Below are positions 1 to 8,294 of a stretch of DNA of 53,114 bases, piece after piece. This stretch comes from an archaeon (lineage in GTDB: Archaea; Thermoproteota; Nitrososphaeria; Nitrososphaerales; Gagatemarchaeaceae), in NCBI GenBank assembly GCA_021791695.1, contig JAJYWC010000011.1:1-53114 (forward strand), written 5' to 3'. The position numbers and the translations under genes are program-made. Position 1 is the stretch's first letter. Each line of letters opens with the position of its first letter. The notes under the pieces were generated by a model. The model did not search any database. It saw only the letters and a program-made list of their open reading frames with translations, and was not told the origin of the DNA.

Positions 1-2
1 TA

Positions 3-1286
3 GCCAATGACAGGAAGATCTACGTGACATCAGTCGATGACCCCCTCGCGGCTGTGCCAGGCTGGGATGGTGAGATGCTCCCCATACCGTTCGCGCTCGC
101 CCAGAAGACCGGGAGGCTGAGGAAGCTGGTCGCTGCGGAGCTAGAGGGGAAGGAACCGGACGAGGCTGCCACATCCCTGGCGCAGCGCATGCCCGTCGCG
201 ATAGAGGGGATGAAGATGGTGGTCGACGAGGTCCTCGAGCACCTGAGGCGGTCCGCTCCCCTGCCCACCGACGACACCATCCTCGTGGAGGGATGGCAGA
301 AGTACATGATAATCCACAGCTGCTTCGGGGAGAACGTGAACAGGACCCTGATCTACGCGTTCGAGGAAGTCCTCTCAAGGAAGGGCCTGATCAGGCTTTG
401 GTATCTTGACGGCTACAGGATAATGGTCGAGCTGACGACGGACTCGGCCGACATCGACTTGAAGGGGCTCGCGAGGGAGCTCTTCAGCATGACGCCGGAG
501 GAGTTCGAGAGGACCTACGCGGTCGCAGCGCAGAGGAACTTCCCGTTCCCGGGCAGGGTGAAGCAGATAGCCGAGCGGTTCGGTGCCCTGAAGAGGGGCC
601 AGTACATCGCCCATCCGAACCTTTGCTCCCTCCCGACCAGGTTCGAGAACACCCCGGTCTTCGAGGAGGCGCTCCAGGAGACCGGGAGGGACCTGCTGGA
701 CATGCGGAGGGCGAAGGAACTGCTCCTCGCCGTCGCTTCGGGGGGCGTGAGGGTCGAGACCTTCCTGGCCGAGGAGAAGCCGACTCCCATAGCGTACCAC
801 ATACTCTACAAGTACCTCGACGTGCCGGAGCTGATTGCCCCGGACTCGCTGGCCAAGACAACGATCGAGAAGATGAAGCTAAGCATCTATGGCGCTTCGG
901 TGGAGCTCGTGTGCATGAAGTGCGGACAGCCGCAGGGTTTCAGGACGATAGGGGAGATGGCCGAGGAGCCCCGCTGCTCGGCCTGCGCCTCGGGTTTGCT
1001 CGCTCCCAGCTTCTGGACTTCGACCCAGGTCTCCAAGCTGGCCAAGCGCAAGCTGGCGAAGGAAGAACTCACGGAGGACGAAGTGTCGGAGCTCGCAAAG
1101 GCCAGGAGGTCCGCTGACCTCGTGCTCTCATACGGCAGGCGCGCCATCATCGCGCAGGCGGTCTACGGCATCGGGCCGCAGACGGCGGCGAGGATACTGG
1201 CGAGGATGGAGGAGGACGAGGAGAGCTTCTACAAGGAGCTGCTGGAAGCGAAGCTCAAATTCATCGAGACGCGGCCGTTCTGGTAG
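3..1286 (+). CDS. lhr: Lhr-type ATP-dependent helicase, C-terminal part (5' end outside window)
   Basis: The frame is open to the left edge, so the GTG at 24 is only an internal codon and about 427 residues of the C-terminal half are present. The end of the protein matches the conserved tail of archaeal Lhr helicases: SYGRRAIIAQAVYGIGPQTAARIL, a helix-hairpin-like segment about 50 residues before the end. A Cys pair (CMKC) followed by a second (CSAC) forms a likely zinc ribbon just before it. Lhr proteins are superfamily 2 DNA helicases acting in repair or recombination; the two RecA motor domains would lie upstream of the window. The family call rests on the tail motif and domain order; the motor motifs cannot be checked here. 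Confidence 0.8.
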   Translation, partial: ANDRKIYVTSVDDPLAAVPGWDGEMLPIPFALAQKTGRLRKLVAAELEGKEPDEAATSLAQRMPVAIEGMKMVVDEVLEHLRRSAPLPTDDTILVEGWQKYMIIHSCFGENVNRTLIYAFEEVLSRKGLIRLWYLDGYRIMVELTTDSADIDLKGLARELFSMTPEEFERTYAVAAQRNFPFPGRVKQIAERFGALKRGQYIAHPNLCSLPTRFENTPVFEEALQETGRDLLDMRRAKELLLAVASGGVRVETFLAEEKPTPIAYHILYKYLDVPELIAPDSLAKTTIEKMKLSIYGASVELVCMKCGQPQGFRTIGEMAEEPRCSACASGLLAPSFWTSTQVSKLAKRKLAKEELTEDEVSELAKARRSADLVLSYGRRAIIAQAVYGIGPQTAARILARMEEDEESFYKELLEAKLKFIETRPFW

Positions 1287-1314
1287 AACCCAGCAACCAG
1301 CGTCAGGGTCCCCT

Positions 1315-1893
1315 TCAGACCACCATGGCCCGGAGGAAAAAGTCGACTATAGCGTCCTTCGACTTGTCCAAGTCCCCCGTCCGCGAGAAGTGGAACCGCT
1401 GGAAGACCACGTGGTTCAGCATCCCTATGAGACAGTCGGCTGCGCTCTTCGGGTCGGTCTTCCTGAACGCGCCCCTCGCGATGCCTCTCTTGACGAGCGA
1501 GATGGCGACCTTCCTCACCTCGTCGAGCTCTTCGCTGATCTTCTCGGCGCTGGTGCGGTCAAGCTCTGCCGTCTCTACCATGTACAGCCCGGGTTGGAAC
1601 GCCTCGGTGGGGAATGATGAGAGATAGATGTCGACGAACCGCTCGACGTTCTCCTTGACGCTGTTCGTCGTTGTCCTGTCACGAAGGAGCCTGATGAACT
1701 CCTGCATAGTTACCCGGTGGTTGACGGCGGCCTCGAACAGCCGGCGCTTGTCCTTGAAGTAGTAGTAGATCATCGGGGGCGTGGTCTTCGCCTCTCTGCA
1801 TACATCCCTGATCGAGACGTTGGCGTACCCCTTCTCAGCGAACAGCTTACCAGCGACCTCGAGAATTGCCGCCGAGCCAAGTTTTGCCTTCAA
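1315..1893 (-). CDS. TetR/AcrR family transcriptional regulator
   Basis: This 192-residue protein has the N-terminal TetR DNA-binding domain: ILEVAGKLFAEKGYANVSIRDV, then a recognition helix ending in the family signature PMIYYYFKDKRRLFEAA (residues about 8-55). The rest is a helical ligand-binding domain. The start is TTG; a TATA-like box lies 26 bases upstream, so the message is probably leaderless. TetR proteins usually repress exporters or catabolic genes. The nearest pumps are several kilobases away (6.8-10 kb), and whether this protein controls them is unknown. It converges with the Lhr gene, 28 bases apart. Confidence 0.85.
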   Translation of the reverse strand: MKAKLGSAAILEVAGKLFAEKGYANVSIRDVCREAKTTPPMIYYYFKDKRRLFEAAVNHRVTMQEFIRLLRDRTTTNSVKENVERFVDIYLSSFPTEAFQPGLYMVETAELDRTSAEKISEELDEVRKVAISLVKRGIARGAFRKTDPKSAADCLIGMLNHVVFQRFHFSRTGDLDKSKDAIVDFFLRAMVV

Positions 1894-1915
1894 CGCACGG
1901 ATGAGGAGATGTGGC

Positions 1916-1926
1916 GATTAATTACC
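1916..1926 (-). promoter_or_regulatory. TATA-like box of the TetR gene
   Basis: GGTAATTAATC on the minus strand is centred about 27 bases upstream of the TTG start at 1893. This is the archaeal TATA spacing expected for a leaderless transcript. It is an AT-rich island in GC-rich sequence. Confidence 0.45.
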
Positions 1927-2030
1927 TTGCCCATTGGCGGATCTTCTGACGTCGTAGAGGCAGATCGATATGGGGTGGCGCTGCAGACCGGTCGCGTGGT
2001 TAGTAGACGTGGTCCTTGCGCGGTAGGTGA

Positions 2031-2046
2031 GGGGTCGAAAGACCCC
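2031..2046. other. GAAA-tetraloop hairpin
   Basis: GGGGTC-GAAA-GACCCC forms a perfect 6-bp stem closed by a GNRA-type loop when read on the plus strand, extendable by two pairs with a one-base bulge. It lies in the 230-base gap between the divergent TetR gene and the damaged gene at 2156. No known RNA family was recognised, and chance occurrence in GC-rich DNA is possible. Confidence 0.3.
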
Positions 2047-2155
2047 CTCCTCGCTGCTGCTAGCTAACGCCTCCACGCACGGGCTCGACGCATGGCGGAC
2101 TGAAACGTCGGGTGGCGTGGTCTACTCACAGACTGCCGTAGGGACCCAACTCATC

Positions 2156-2441
2156 ATGGATGTCTTCGAGGGCCTTTTGTCGGGGCTCGGCCTGAGACTC
2201 AGCACCGGGAAGCTGAGGATAGCAGGCGAGGTGAATGGATTCGGCTTCATCTCCTTCCACTTCGCCAGGCGGTACCGTCCCTCAAGCAAGAGGGTGCTCA
2301 TGCACTTTTTCCTTCCAGGGACGCATGGCAAGGTTCAAGGAAGAGGGCAGGTTCCTGACCGCGAAGAGGTTCTGCGACGACAAGGACGAAAAGCGGCTCG
2401 CGAATGAGCTAAACCATCGCCAGCTTATTTATTGCAATTGA
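2156..2441 (+). pseudogene. Small frameshifted gene of unknown function
   Basis: From ATG 2156 one frame reads about 55 natural-looking residues, beginning MDVFEGLLSGLGL and ending near HFFLPG around 2321. The continuation with plausible composition (MARFKEEGRFLTAKRF... to NELNHRQLIYCN) is in the next frame from about 2322, so a single-base indel near the T5 run and GGG at 2306-2320 is likely. Joined, the product would be about 90 residues, basic and soluble. No family is recognised. The 3' end overlaps the convergent methyltransferase gene by 17 bases. The alternative is that neither half is coding; confidence is therefore low. Confidence 0.35.
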
Positions 2442-3132
2442 CGATGTGGTGCCAGCCAACCCCGAACCTGTCATCGACTCCGACCTTGACCTTCCTTTCT
2501 GTCGGAGTATCAATCACATTGAAGTGAGTCGTGATTGTAACTTCACGGAAGAAATCGGAAAGGAGAGACTGAAGTTCTGCCTTCGAGTAGGGTTCGGCGA
2601 AGGGGACTCCGGGGACCCTCTCTATGCTCAGTCCGAGATGCTCGATGGAGTAACTCCAGAGCAGAGAGTCCTTGTTGTAGAACATCCCGATGAAGTGTCC
2701 ATCGTCCTTCAGCACCCTGCGCACTTCAGACAGGGCAGTCCTGTACTCGGGGATGTGATGCAGGACGCCGAAGGAATAGACTAGGTCGAACGACCTCGGC
2801 TCGAAAACAAGCGCACGTGCGTCCATCTGGAGGACGGTGCCCGAGACCTTTGCTTCACCGAAGGTGGAGAGCGTCTCCTTGACCGCGGTATCCGTGAAGT
2901 CGATCGCCGTGACCCGTGCGCCGTTCCGAGCAAACTCGGCGGAGTCCAAGCCAGCGCCACACCCGATCTCGAGTACACTCTTGCCTGAGTAGCCCTTGAA
3001 CGGGATTGTAGACGCCATGTAATCCTGCAGATTGTAACGCATCTCTCTCCTGGTCTCGTAGGAGGGCTTTTCCTTCAGGTCGCGGAACGACCATGGTATG
3101 TTGGCGGCCCAGTACGTCATTGCGTCTGACAA
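2425..3132 (-). CDS. Class I SAM-dependent methyltransferase
   Basis: The 235-residue protein has the Rossmann methyltransferase core: motif I VLEIGCGAGLDSAEFA (about residues 52-67), an acidic end to strand 2 (VTAIDFTD), LQMDARAL, and the post-core FDLVYSFGVLHHIPEYRTAL, typical of the UbiE/MenG-like group. Substrate cannot be read from the sequence. Start is TTG at 3132, or more conventionally ATG at 3120; the TTG lies inside a perfect dyad (3122-3144). A TATA-like AT-rich stretch at about 3150-3165 suits either start. Confidence 0.8.
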   Translation of the reverse strand: MSDAMTYWAANIPWSFRDLKEKPSYETRREMRYNLQDYMASTIPFKGYSGKSVLEIGCGAGLDSAEFARNGARVTAIDFTDTAVKETLSTFGEAKVSGTVLQMDARALVFEPRSFDLVYSFGVLHHIPEYRTALSEVRRVLKDDGHFIGMFYNKDSLLWSYSIEHLGLSIERVPGVPFAEPYSKAELQSLLSDFFREVTITTHFNVIDTPTERKVKVGVDDRFGVGWHHIVNCNK

Positions 3133-3144
3133 ACTATCAGACGC
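3122..3144. promoter_or_regulatory. Perfect 8-bp dyad at the methyltransferase start
   Basis: GCGTCTGA - 7 bases - TCAGACGC is a perfect inverted repeat centred at 3133, at the predicted transcription start of the methyltransferase gene. This is where an archaeal repressor would block RNA polymerase. It could equally form a hairpin in the 5' end of the message, over the TTG start and just before the ATG at 3120. No known operator was matched. Confidence 0.4.
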
Positions 3145-3306
3145 GTGCCCAATTATGGTAATTAACTATTGGCTATGACTTCATCCCGTATGTTAACGGC
3201 GATGTACAGTGACCGCTTTCCACGGTCAGAATCTCTGCACTGTCTTTACCCTAACTAGCGTTAGTTAAACGCTTATCTTGGGTGCGTCGCTGGGCGCGCC
3301 TCACGC

Positions 3307-3819
3307 ATGGCTTCTAACAGGAGCAGACGGCTTGCCCTGGCAAGCCTCTTCGGAGTGTTGATCCTCGTCACGATGGGCTTCATGCCCGCCCCGACGTCCG
3401 ATTTCCTGATTGTTTTCGAGGCGTTCTTCCTCGCGCTCAGTTTTCTCGTCATAGGGAGGGGCGGAGCAAGCTACGTGGGCATCGTGGCTGGGCTCTTGAT
3501 AACGACCGTGAAGCTCTCCTTCTTCCCCTACGACCTCGCGTTCTCGGCCCTTTTCGGAGTGCTCGTAGACGCGACCGGTCTTGCGCTCGGAGCCAAGAGT
3601 GGCACGACGGCGAGGACGGCGAGGCTAGTGGCGGCTATGACGGTCAGTACGGGGATAGTAGGCTTCTCGGCGTACTACATCACGGCAGTGGTGACCAACA
3701 TCGTTCCGAACGAGGTCGGCCTAGACGCCTCGGTACTGGTATTCGGTATCGTCAGCGGCGCCGTGGGAGGATATGTAGCGGCCCGGGTCTGGAACAGATA
3801 CCTGAGCTCGAGGTTCTGA
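3307..3819 (+). CDS. Small integral membrane protein, ECF S-component-like
   Basis: The 170-residue protein has about five hydrophobic segments (residues about 10-27, 33-50, 55-75, 78-95, 107-130, 140-160) separated by short loops, and basic ends. Size and topology resemble substrate-binding S components of energy-coupling-factor vitamin transporters, including a glycine-rich small-residue pattern (GILVDATGLALG-like). No specific substrate signature was seen and no ECF ATPase or T component is adjacent. The gene stands alone between the methyltransferase and an aminotransferase. The membrane call is firm; the ECF suggestion is tentative. Confidence 0.6.
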   Translation: MASNRSRRLALASLFGVLILVTMGFMPAPTSDFLIVFEAFFLALSFLVIGRGGASYVGIVAGLLITTVKLSFFPYDLAFSALFGVLVDATGLALGAKSGTTARTARLVAAMTVSTGIVGFSAYYITAVVTNIVPNEVGLDASVLVFGIVSGAVGGYVAARVWNRYLSSRF

Positions 3820-3856
3820 GCGCCGCGTTTCCGTGGAGGACATCTGGCGCGCTTAA

Positions 3857-4972
3857 ATGACCAGCGGGCCGGACTCAGGAAAGCAAATGAAGATCCGTAA
3901 GGCGCTTGAGCGGTTCGAGGCGTATGGCTGGGAGACCCCGACCTACGAGATAGCAGAGAAGACGGGACTCCCGCCAGAGAAGATAGTCAGGCTCGACACC
4001 AACACTTCGCCCTTCAAGCCCGAGGTCGCGCTCTCAGACCTCGCACGCAGGCTGAAGGACGCTGACGTGAACCAGTATCCGGACACCTCCTATCACGCGC
4101 TCCGTCTCGCACTCGCAGCGTACACCGGGAAGGACAAGGACAGGTTCGTGGTCACGAACGGCGCGGACGAGGGTCTCGACATCATCACCAAGGTCCTTCT
4201 CGACCCGGGAGATGAGGTGATCATACCCACCCCAACATACCCGATGTACCGGATAGTCTCGCAGATAATGGGAGCGAGGATTAGGGCTGTGCCGAGGAGG
4301 GGCGACTTCGGCCTGGATGTCGATGGGATGCTCGCTGCCGTCGGGAAACGGACGAAGGTCATCTTCCTGTGCAACCCCAACAACCCAACCGGGAACTTCA
4401 GCCCGGAGGCGGAGGTGGAGAGGCTCGCCAGGGAGAGTGGCGTCGCGGTCGCCGTAGACGAGGCGTACTTCGAGTACTGCGGGAGAAGCGCGATAGACGT
4501 AACGGACAAGCTCGACAACCTCATCATATGCAGGACGCTATCGAAGGCGTTCTCGCTGGCAGGGGCGAGACTCGGATACCTGGTCGCAAAGCGAGAGACC
4601 GTCGACGAGCTCAACCTGGTGCGGCCACCCAACAGTCTGACGGTGATCTCTCTGATGCTCGGGCAGACCGCGCTCACCAGGCTGGGCGAGATGAAGAGGC
4701 ACGTCGGAGCGACCGTAAAGGAACGGATGAGGCTCTACGAAGGGATGAAGTCGATATCGGGCATCGAGGTCTTCCCGAGCGTCACCAACTTCATCCTCTT
4801 CAGGGTCAAGAATATGGATGCAGACCGGGTCCACGCAAGTCTGATAAGGAGAGGTCTGGTGCTGCGGAACCTCAGCGCTGTAGATGGGGTGAAGGGGTGC
4901 CTGCGGACGACGGTCGGAACCCCCGAAGTGAACGACAGGTTACTGGACGAGATAGACAGAGCCACCCGCTGA
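3857..4972 (+). CDS. PLP-dependent aminotransferase, HisC-like (fold type I)
   Basis: The 371-residue length fits histidinol-phosphate aminotransferases and relatives. Visible landmarks are the N-terminal LDTNTSPFKP, the PLP-phosphate region TNGADEGLDII, FLCNPNNPTG, the AVDEAYFEY strand with the cofactor-binding Asp, and the Schiff-base lysine in TLSKAFSLAGARLGY. No other histidine-pathway gene is nearby, so it may serve another amino acid or amine. ATG 3857 follows a TTAA-rich stretch and may be leaderless; a second ATG at 3887 has an AGGA-like site before it and would give a 361-residue protein starting at the true family N-terminus. Confidence 0.8.
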   Translation: MTSGPDSGKQMKIRKALERFEAYGWETPTYEIAEKTGLPPEKIVRLDTNTSPFKPEVALSDLARRLKDADVNQYPDTSYHALRLALAAYTGKDKDRFVVTNGADEGLDIITKVLLDPGDEVIIPTPTYPMYRIVSQIMGARIRAVPRRGDFGLDVDGMLAAVGKRTKVIFLCNPNNPTGNFSPEAEVERLARESGVAVAVDEAYFEYCGRSAIDVTDKLDNLIICRTLSKAFSLAGARLGYLVAKRETVDELNLVRPPNSLTVISLMLGQTALTRLGEMKRHVGATVKERMRLYEGMKSISGIEVFPSVTNFILFRVKNMDADRVHASLIRRGLVLRNLSAVDGVKGCLRTTVGTPEVNDRLLDEIDRATR

Positions 4973-5005
4973 AGGAAGCGCTACGCTTATGAGGGCACAG
5001 AAGCC

Positions 5006-5497
5006 ATGGGCGAAAAAGGTAGCGGGACTTTGGAGAAAGGGGAAGTAGGGATCCTCGCGGGTCAGTTCGGGGCGCTAATCATAGCCGTACTCGTCCTTGC
5101 CAACTTCCTGGGAACCAGCAGCGCCCTGTCCAACCCTACGATAGGGACGGTCTACTGGGGCGGCCCCAGCAGCCAGTATCAGCTCACTCGGGACGCGACG
5201 AACACCGAGACGATGAACGCGACGACCATTTCGGTCTTCTATGTCCTCGCCCCGACGACCACGCCCGCCTCCGTCACGGTGAGCAGGCTCTGTCTCGACG
5301 CCAGCCGCAATGACACCGGAGGCATCTACAACTACAACAACGTCACGTTCGCCTACGACTCGAGCAGCAACAGGAACTACATCTCATTCGGTCCCGTGGG
5401 TCAGCAGATAGGTCAGACCTGCACATACACGGTGATACTCACCGACAGCCTCCAGCAACAGGCTAGCTGGATTGCCACCGTGATGATCAAAGGCTAA
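5006..5497 (+). CDS. Membrane-anchored exported protein, unknown
   Basis: The 163-residue protein has a short charged N-terminus, one hydrophobic helix (about residues 15-36, GQFGALIIAVLVLANFLG), and an outside domain rich in Ser, Thr, Asn and Tyr with two cysteines (CLDAS and CTYTV) that could form a disulfide. The composition is typical of archaeal surface proteins or pseudopilin-like anchors, and many N-x-S/T sequons are present. No family was recognised. It lies 33 bases after the aminotransferase gene on the same strand, but a functional link is not evident. Confidence 0.6.
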   Translation: MGEKGSGTLEKGEVGILAGQFGALIIAVLVLANFLGTSSALSNPTIGTVYWGGPSSQYQLTRDATNTETMNATTISVFYVLAPTTTPASVTVSRLCLDASRNDTGGIYNYNNVTFAYDSSSNRNYISFGPVGQQIGQTCTYTVILTDSLQQQASWIATVMIKG

Positions 5498-5537
5498 CGC
5501 GCCAACCAATTTATAGCCGTCCAGAGGAAATCTCCGC

Positions 5538-6008
5538 GTGCCTCAGAGCCTTCAGGACACTTACGCCCCGCTCAGCGTCTGCTTCGGGTGCGGACCGGCC
5601 AACGAAAAGGGGTTGCGGATAAAGAGCCGCGTCGAGGGCGACGAGGTCGTGTGCGACTGGAAACCCGAACCGCAGCACCTGGCGTTCGAGAACGTCCTCA
5701 ACGGCGGGATCATCGGGGCGATACTCGACTGTCACAGCAACTGGGCCGCGGTCCACGCGATGATGCGACGCGACCATCTCCCGGTTCCACCTCCCACCGT
5801 GACGGCAGAGTTCGCTGTGAAGTTCGCGCACCCCACCCCCATGGGCAGGGTCCTCCACTTGAGGGCAAGGACTGTCGAGCTGAGCGGTAACAGGGCGGCG
5901 GTGAAGTCCACCCTGGAAGCAGACGGAGAGGTCACGGCCACGCTGGCGGGGACATTTGTAGCGGTGAGGGAGGGGCACCCCGCATTCTCGCGCTGGACGG
6001 GCGCGTAA
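5538..6008 (+). CDS. Hotdog-fold thioesterase (PaaI-like)
   Basis: The 156-residue protein shows the PaaI-type layout: FGCGPANEKGLRIKSRV near residues 16-31, then FENVLNGGIIGAILDCHSNWAA, where the loop before the central hotdog helix carries the active site, then the strands TVTAEFAVKFAHPTPMG and VKSTLEADGEVTATLAGTFVAV. Such enzymes hydrolyse acyl-CoA thioesters; the acyl group is unknown. Start is GTG at 5538. The next gene (HIT) begins 45 bases downstream on the same strand. Confidence 0.75.
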   Translation: MPQSLQDTYAPLSVCFGCGPANEKGLRIKSRVEGDEVVCDWKPEPQHLAFENVLNGGIIGAILDCHSNWAAVHAMMRRDHLPVPPPTVTAEFAVKFAHPTPMGRVLHLRARTVELSGNRAAVKSTLEADGEVTATLAGTFVAVREGHPAFSRWTGA

Positions 6009-6053
6009 GAAGGAAACGTTTAGAACTCGCCCCGTGCTCCAATCGTCAGACAA

Positions 6054-6515
6054 TTGAAAGGAACTCCGAAGCGGCTGCACAACTCCGCCAGCGTGGCTCC
6101 CGACAAGTGCGTATTCTGCCGCATCGTGAGAGGAGAGCTGCCGGCCGAGAAGGTATACGAGGACGACAGGTACATCGCGTTCCTCGACATCAACCCGTTC
6201 TCCCGCGGGCACACACTCGTGTCTCCCAAGGCGCACGGCGAGACCATCTGGGACATGGACGAGCACGACATCGGAGAGCTCTTCATGACGGCGTCGGAGG
6301 TCTCGAAGGCCGTGGTAGAGGCGACAGGGGCGGACGGCTTTAGGTTCGTCCAGAACAACGGTGAAGCCGCGAACCAGGTGGTGGCCCATGTCCACGTACA
6401 CGTGATCCCTATCGCGATGCACGAGAAGGGCAAGGTGATGGACCGCCTCAAGCTAACTCCCGAGCAGCTGGCCGAGACGGCAAAGAAGATCAGGGAAAGC
6501 CTGGCGAGAAACTAG
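6054..6515 (+). CDS. HIT-family nucleotide hydrolase
   Basis: The 153-residue protein contains KCVFCRIVRGELPAEKVYED and the HIT active-site motif HVHVHVIP near residue 123, whose middle histidine forms the nucleotidyl intermediate. CxxC (CVFC), typical of Hint/PKCI-like members, is present for zinc. HIT proteins hydrolyse nucleoside phosphoramidates or dinucleoside polyphosphates in the cytoplasm. TTG at 6054 is the only in-frame start near the family N-terminus. The gene abuts the convergent small gene at 6516 with no gap. Confidence 0.85.
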   Translation: MKGTPKRLHNSASVAPDKCVFCRIVRGELPAEKVYEDDRYIAFLDINPFSRGHTLVSPKAHGETIWDMDEHDIGELFMTASEVSKAVVEATGADGFRFVQNNGEAANQVVAHVHVHVIPIAMHEKGKVMDRLKLTPEQLAETAKKIRESLARN

Positions 6516-6767
6516 TCAGTCAGCAGCGCCTTCCTGGAGCTTGTCTATCTGCCTCTGCCGGACCTCGGTGAACAGGTTGCACCAGTCTCGGCCCGACACG
6601 ACGAGCTGATACTCCTTGAACTTCGAGTGAACACACATCCCCCTCTCGAGGATGTCGGCGTTCAGAGGGTCGTTCGGCTTGAACCAAACACAAGATAGAC
6701 AGTTCTCGTACTGCCAGGTTATCCTCTTCAGGCTCCTCTGTGGCTCGGGCTCGTCGATGGAGGGCAT
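6516..6767 (-). CDS. Small Cys-rich protein, unknown
   Basis: This 83-residue soluble protein has ordered cysteines: ENCLSCVWFKP (CxxC), GMCVHSKF and DWCNLF. Together with the histidine they could bind zinc or a small Fe-S centre. It has the look of a conserved short archaeal protein, but no named family was recognised. It is convergent with and touching the HIT gene; the next minus-strand gene (MFS pump) ends upstream at 8241 with its stop 34 bases away, so it might be co-transcribed with the pump. Confidence 0.55.
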   Translation of the reverse strand: MPSIDEPEPQRSLKRITWQYENCLSCVWFKPNDPLNADILERGMCVHSKFKEYQLVVSGRDWCNLFTEVRQRQIDKLQEGAAD

Positions 6768-6801
6768 CTCGCGACTGGAGATGTGATTCCTTTACTTAAA
6801 T

Positions 6802-8241
6802 CTAGGCAGGAGCGCCGGGTTTGGCGCTCTTCCTGGAAGCCCCCCTCAGCAGGGAGGGGAAGATCGCAAGGAGCAGCATCACCGTAGAGACGAAGTAGAC
6901 GAGATGGATCGATGAGACGAAGCTGTCGACCGAGCTTCCTGCCACAGAGCCACCCTGCCCCAGGAATATCAGCACGAGAGACGTTACAGGTGTCACGGTC
7001 GCCATTATCGAGACCGCAACGACGAGGCTGAGGGTCGCTCCCACGTTGACAAGGGTCGTGCTCACGCCGGAAGCAATCCCCCTCTCCTCCGCGGGGACCG
7101 AATTCATTATCGAGGCCCTGTTCGGGGCCGCGAAGAGTCCCATCCCGCTGCCCACGAGGACGAGAGGCGCGATCAGCTCAGGAAAGGTCACCGTCCTTCC
7201 AATGTAAGAGAGAAGCAAGAACCCCAGAGACGACACGAGCAGCCCCAAGGTCGCCAGAGCCCGTGCGCCGTAGCGGTCCGAGAGCCATCCGCTTATCGGC
7301 CCGAAAAAGGCGATAGACGCCGAGTTCGGTATGAGGAAGAGCCCAGCGGTGAACGGGTCCAGCTTCATAGACGGCCCCTGGAGGTAGAAGACCAGCACCA
7401 GGGTGACGGCGCCCCTCGCCAGCGAGTTCAGAAGGATGGCCGTATTCCCGGCCGCGAACTGCCTTATCCTGAAAAGCGAGAGATTGAGCATCGGCGATGA
7501 GACCCGAGTCTCGGCGAAGAAGAAGAGAAGCAGCATCGCCAGCCCGAAGCCAAGGAGGTCGTAGAAGGGGATGGGCTCGCGGCCGCCGAGGACCTGGATG
7601 GTCACGGCAAGGAGGACCGACGAGAGACCTGTCGCGAAGGTCACGTTCCCGATTATGTCCAGCCTCTGTCCTGTGTTGAGCGTCGAGACCTCCCGCAGCT
7701 TGTAGTGCGACCAGAGGGTCGCGAACACGCCGATGGGTATGTTGACCCAGAAGATCGACTGCCATCCCACCGTGGGCGCGAGTATCCCGCCCAGGACCAG
7801 TCCCAGCCCCGACCCTACGACTATCGAGACCTGGTTCACCCCGAGGGCCTTTCCCCGCTCCGTGACAGGGAAGGCATCAGTGAGTATCGCCGCGCTGTTG
7901 GAGAAGAGAAAGGCAGCACCTATCGCCTGCACCATCCTGAACAAGACGAGTTCGACTCCGGACTGAGACATGCTGCAGAGGGCTGACCCGGCCGTGAAAA
8001 TCGCGAACCCGAACGTGTAGAGCCTGACCCTCCCGAACATGTCGGCCAGCCTCCCGAAGTTCACCAGGACAGACGCCGTGACCAGCTGGTACCCCAGGAG
8101 TATCCAGATGAGGTCGAACCCGGAGGTGTCAGGTAGGTTGTGACCTATCGTTGGAAGGGCGATCAGGACGATGTTCGTGTCCAGGGACGCCATCAGGATC
8201 CCGAGAGTGGTGTTCGATAGGGCGACCCACTTGTACTGCAT
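6802..8241 (-). CDS. MFS drug:H+ antiporter, DHA2 family (14 TM)
   Basis: The 479-residue membrane protein starts with the DHA2/EmrB signature LGILMASLDTNIVLIALPTI in helix 1. It then has the loop 2-3 motif FGRLADMFGRVRLYTFGFA and the motif C region VVGSGLGLVLGGILAP in helix 5. Hydrophobic segments continue to about 14 helices, with a late loop GWLSDRYGARAL repeating motif A. It would export drugs or metabolites using the proton gradient. A second, broken DHA2 gene lies immediately upstream (8295-9977), so this copy may be the functional one. Confidence 0.85.
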   Translation of the reverse strand: MQYKWVALSNTTLGILMASLDTNIVLIALPTIGHNLPDTSGFDLIWILLGYQLVTASVLVNFGRLADMFGRVRLYTFGFAIFTAGSALCSMSQSGVELVLFRMVQAIGAAFLFSNSAAILTDAFPVTERGKALGVNQVSIVVGSGLGLVLGGILAPTVGWQSIFWVNIPIGVFATLWSHYKLREVSTLNTGQRLDIIGNVTFATGLSSVLLAVTIQVLGGREPIPFYDLLGFGLAMLLLFFFAETRVSSPMLNLSLFRIRQFAAGNTAILLNSLARGAVTLVLVFYLQGPSMKLDPFTAGLFLIPNSASIAFFGPISGWLSDRYGARALATLGLLVSSLGFLLLSYIGRTVTFPELIAPLVLVGSGMGLFAAPNRASIMNSVPAEERGIASGVSTTLVNVGATLSLVVAVSIMATVTPVTSLVLIFLGQGGSVAGSSVDSFVSSIHLVYFVSTVMLLLAIFPSLLRGASRKSAKPGAPA

Positions 8242-8294
8242 CCCGCTTGCCGGTGGGAGAAGAGATATGTTTCTTTCGATGTCCGGTCGTGAAC

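Noticed and set aside
5511-6422. 303-codon open frame on the minus strand
   Set aside because: It lies fully antisense to the thioesterase and HIT genes, which have clear motifs; its Arg/His/Val-heavy composition is typical of GC-rich antisense frames.
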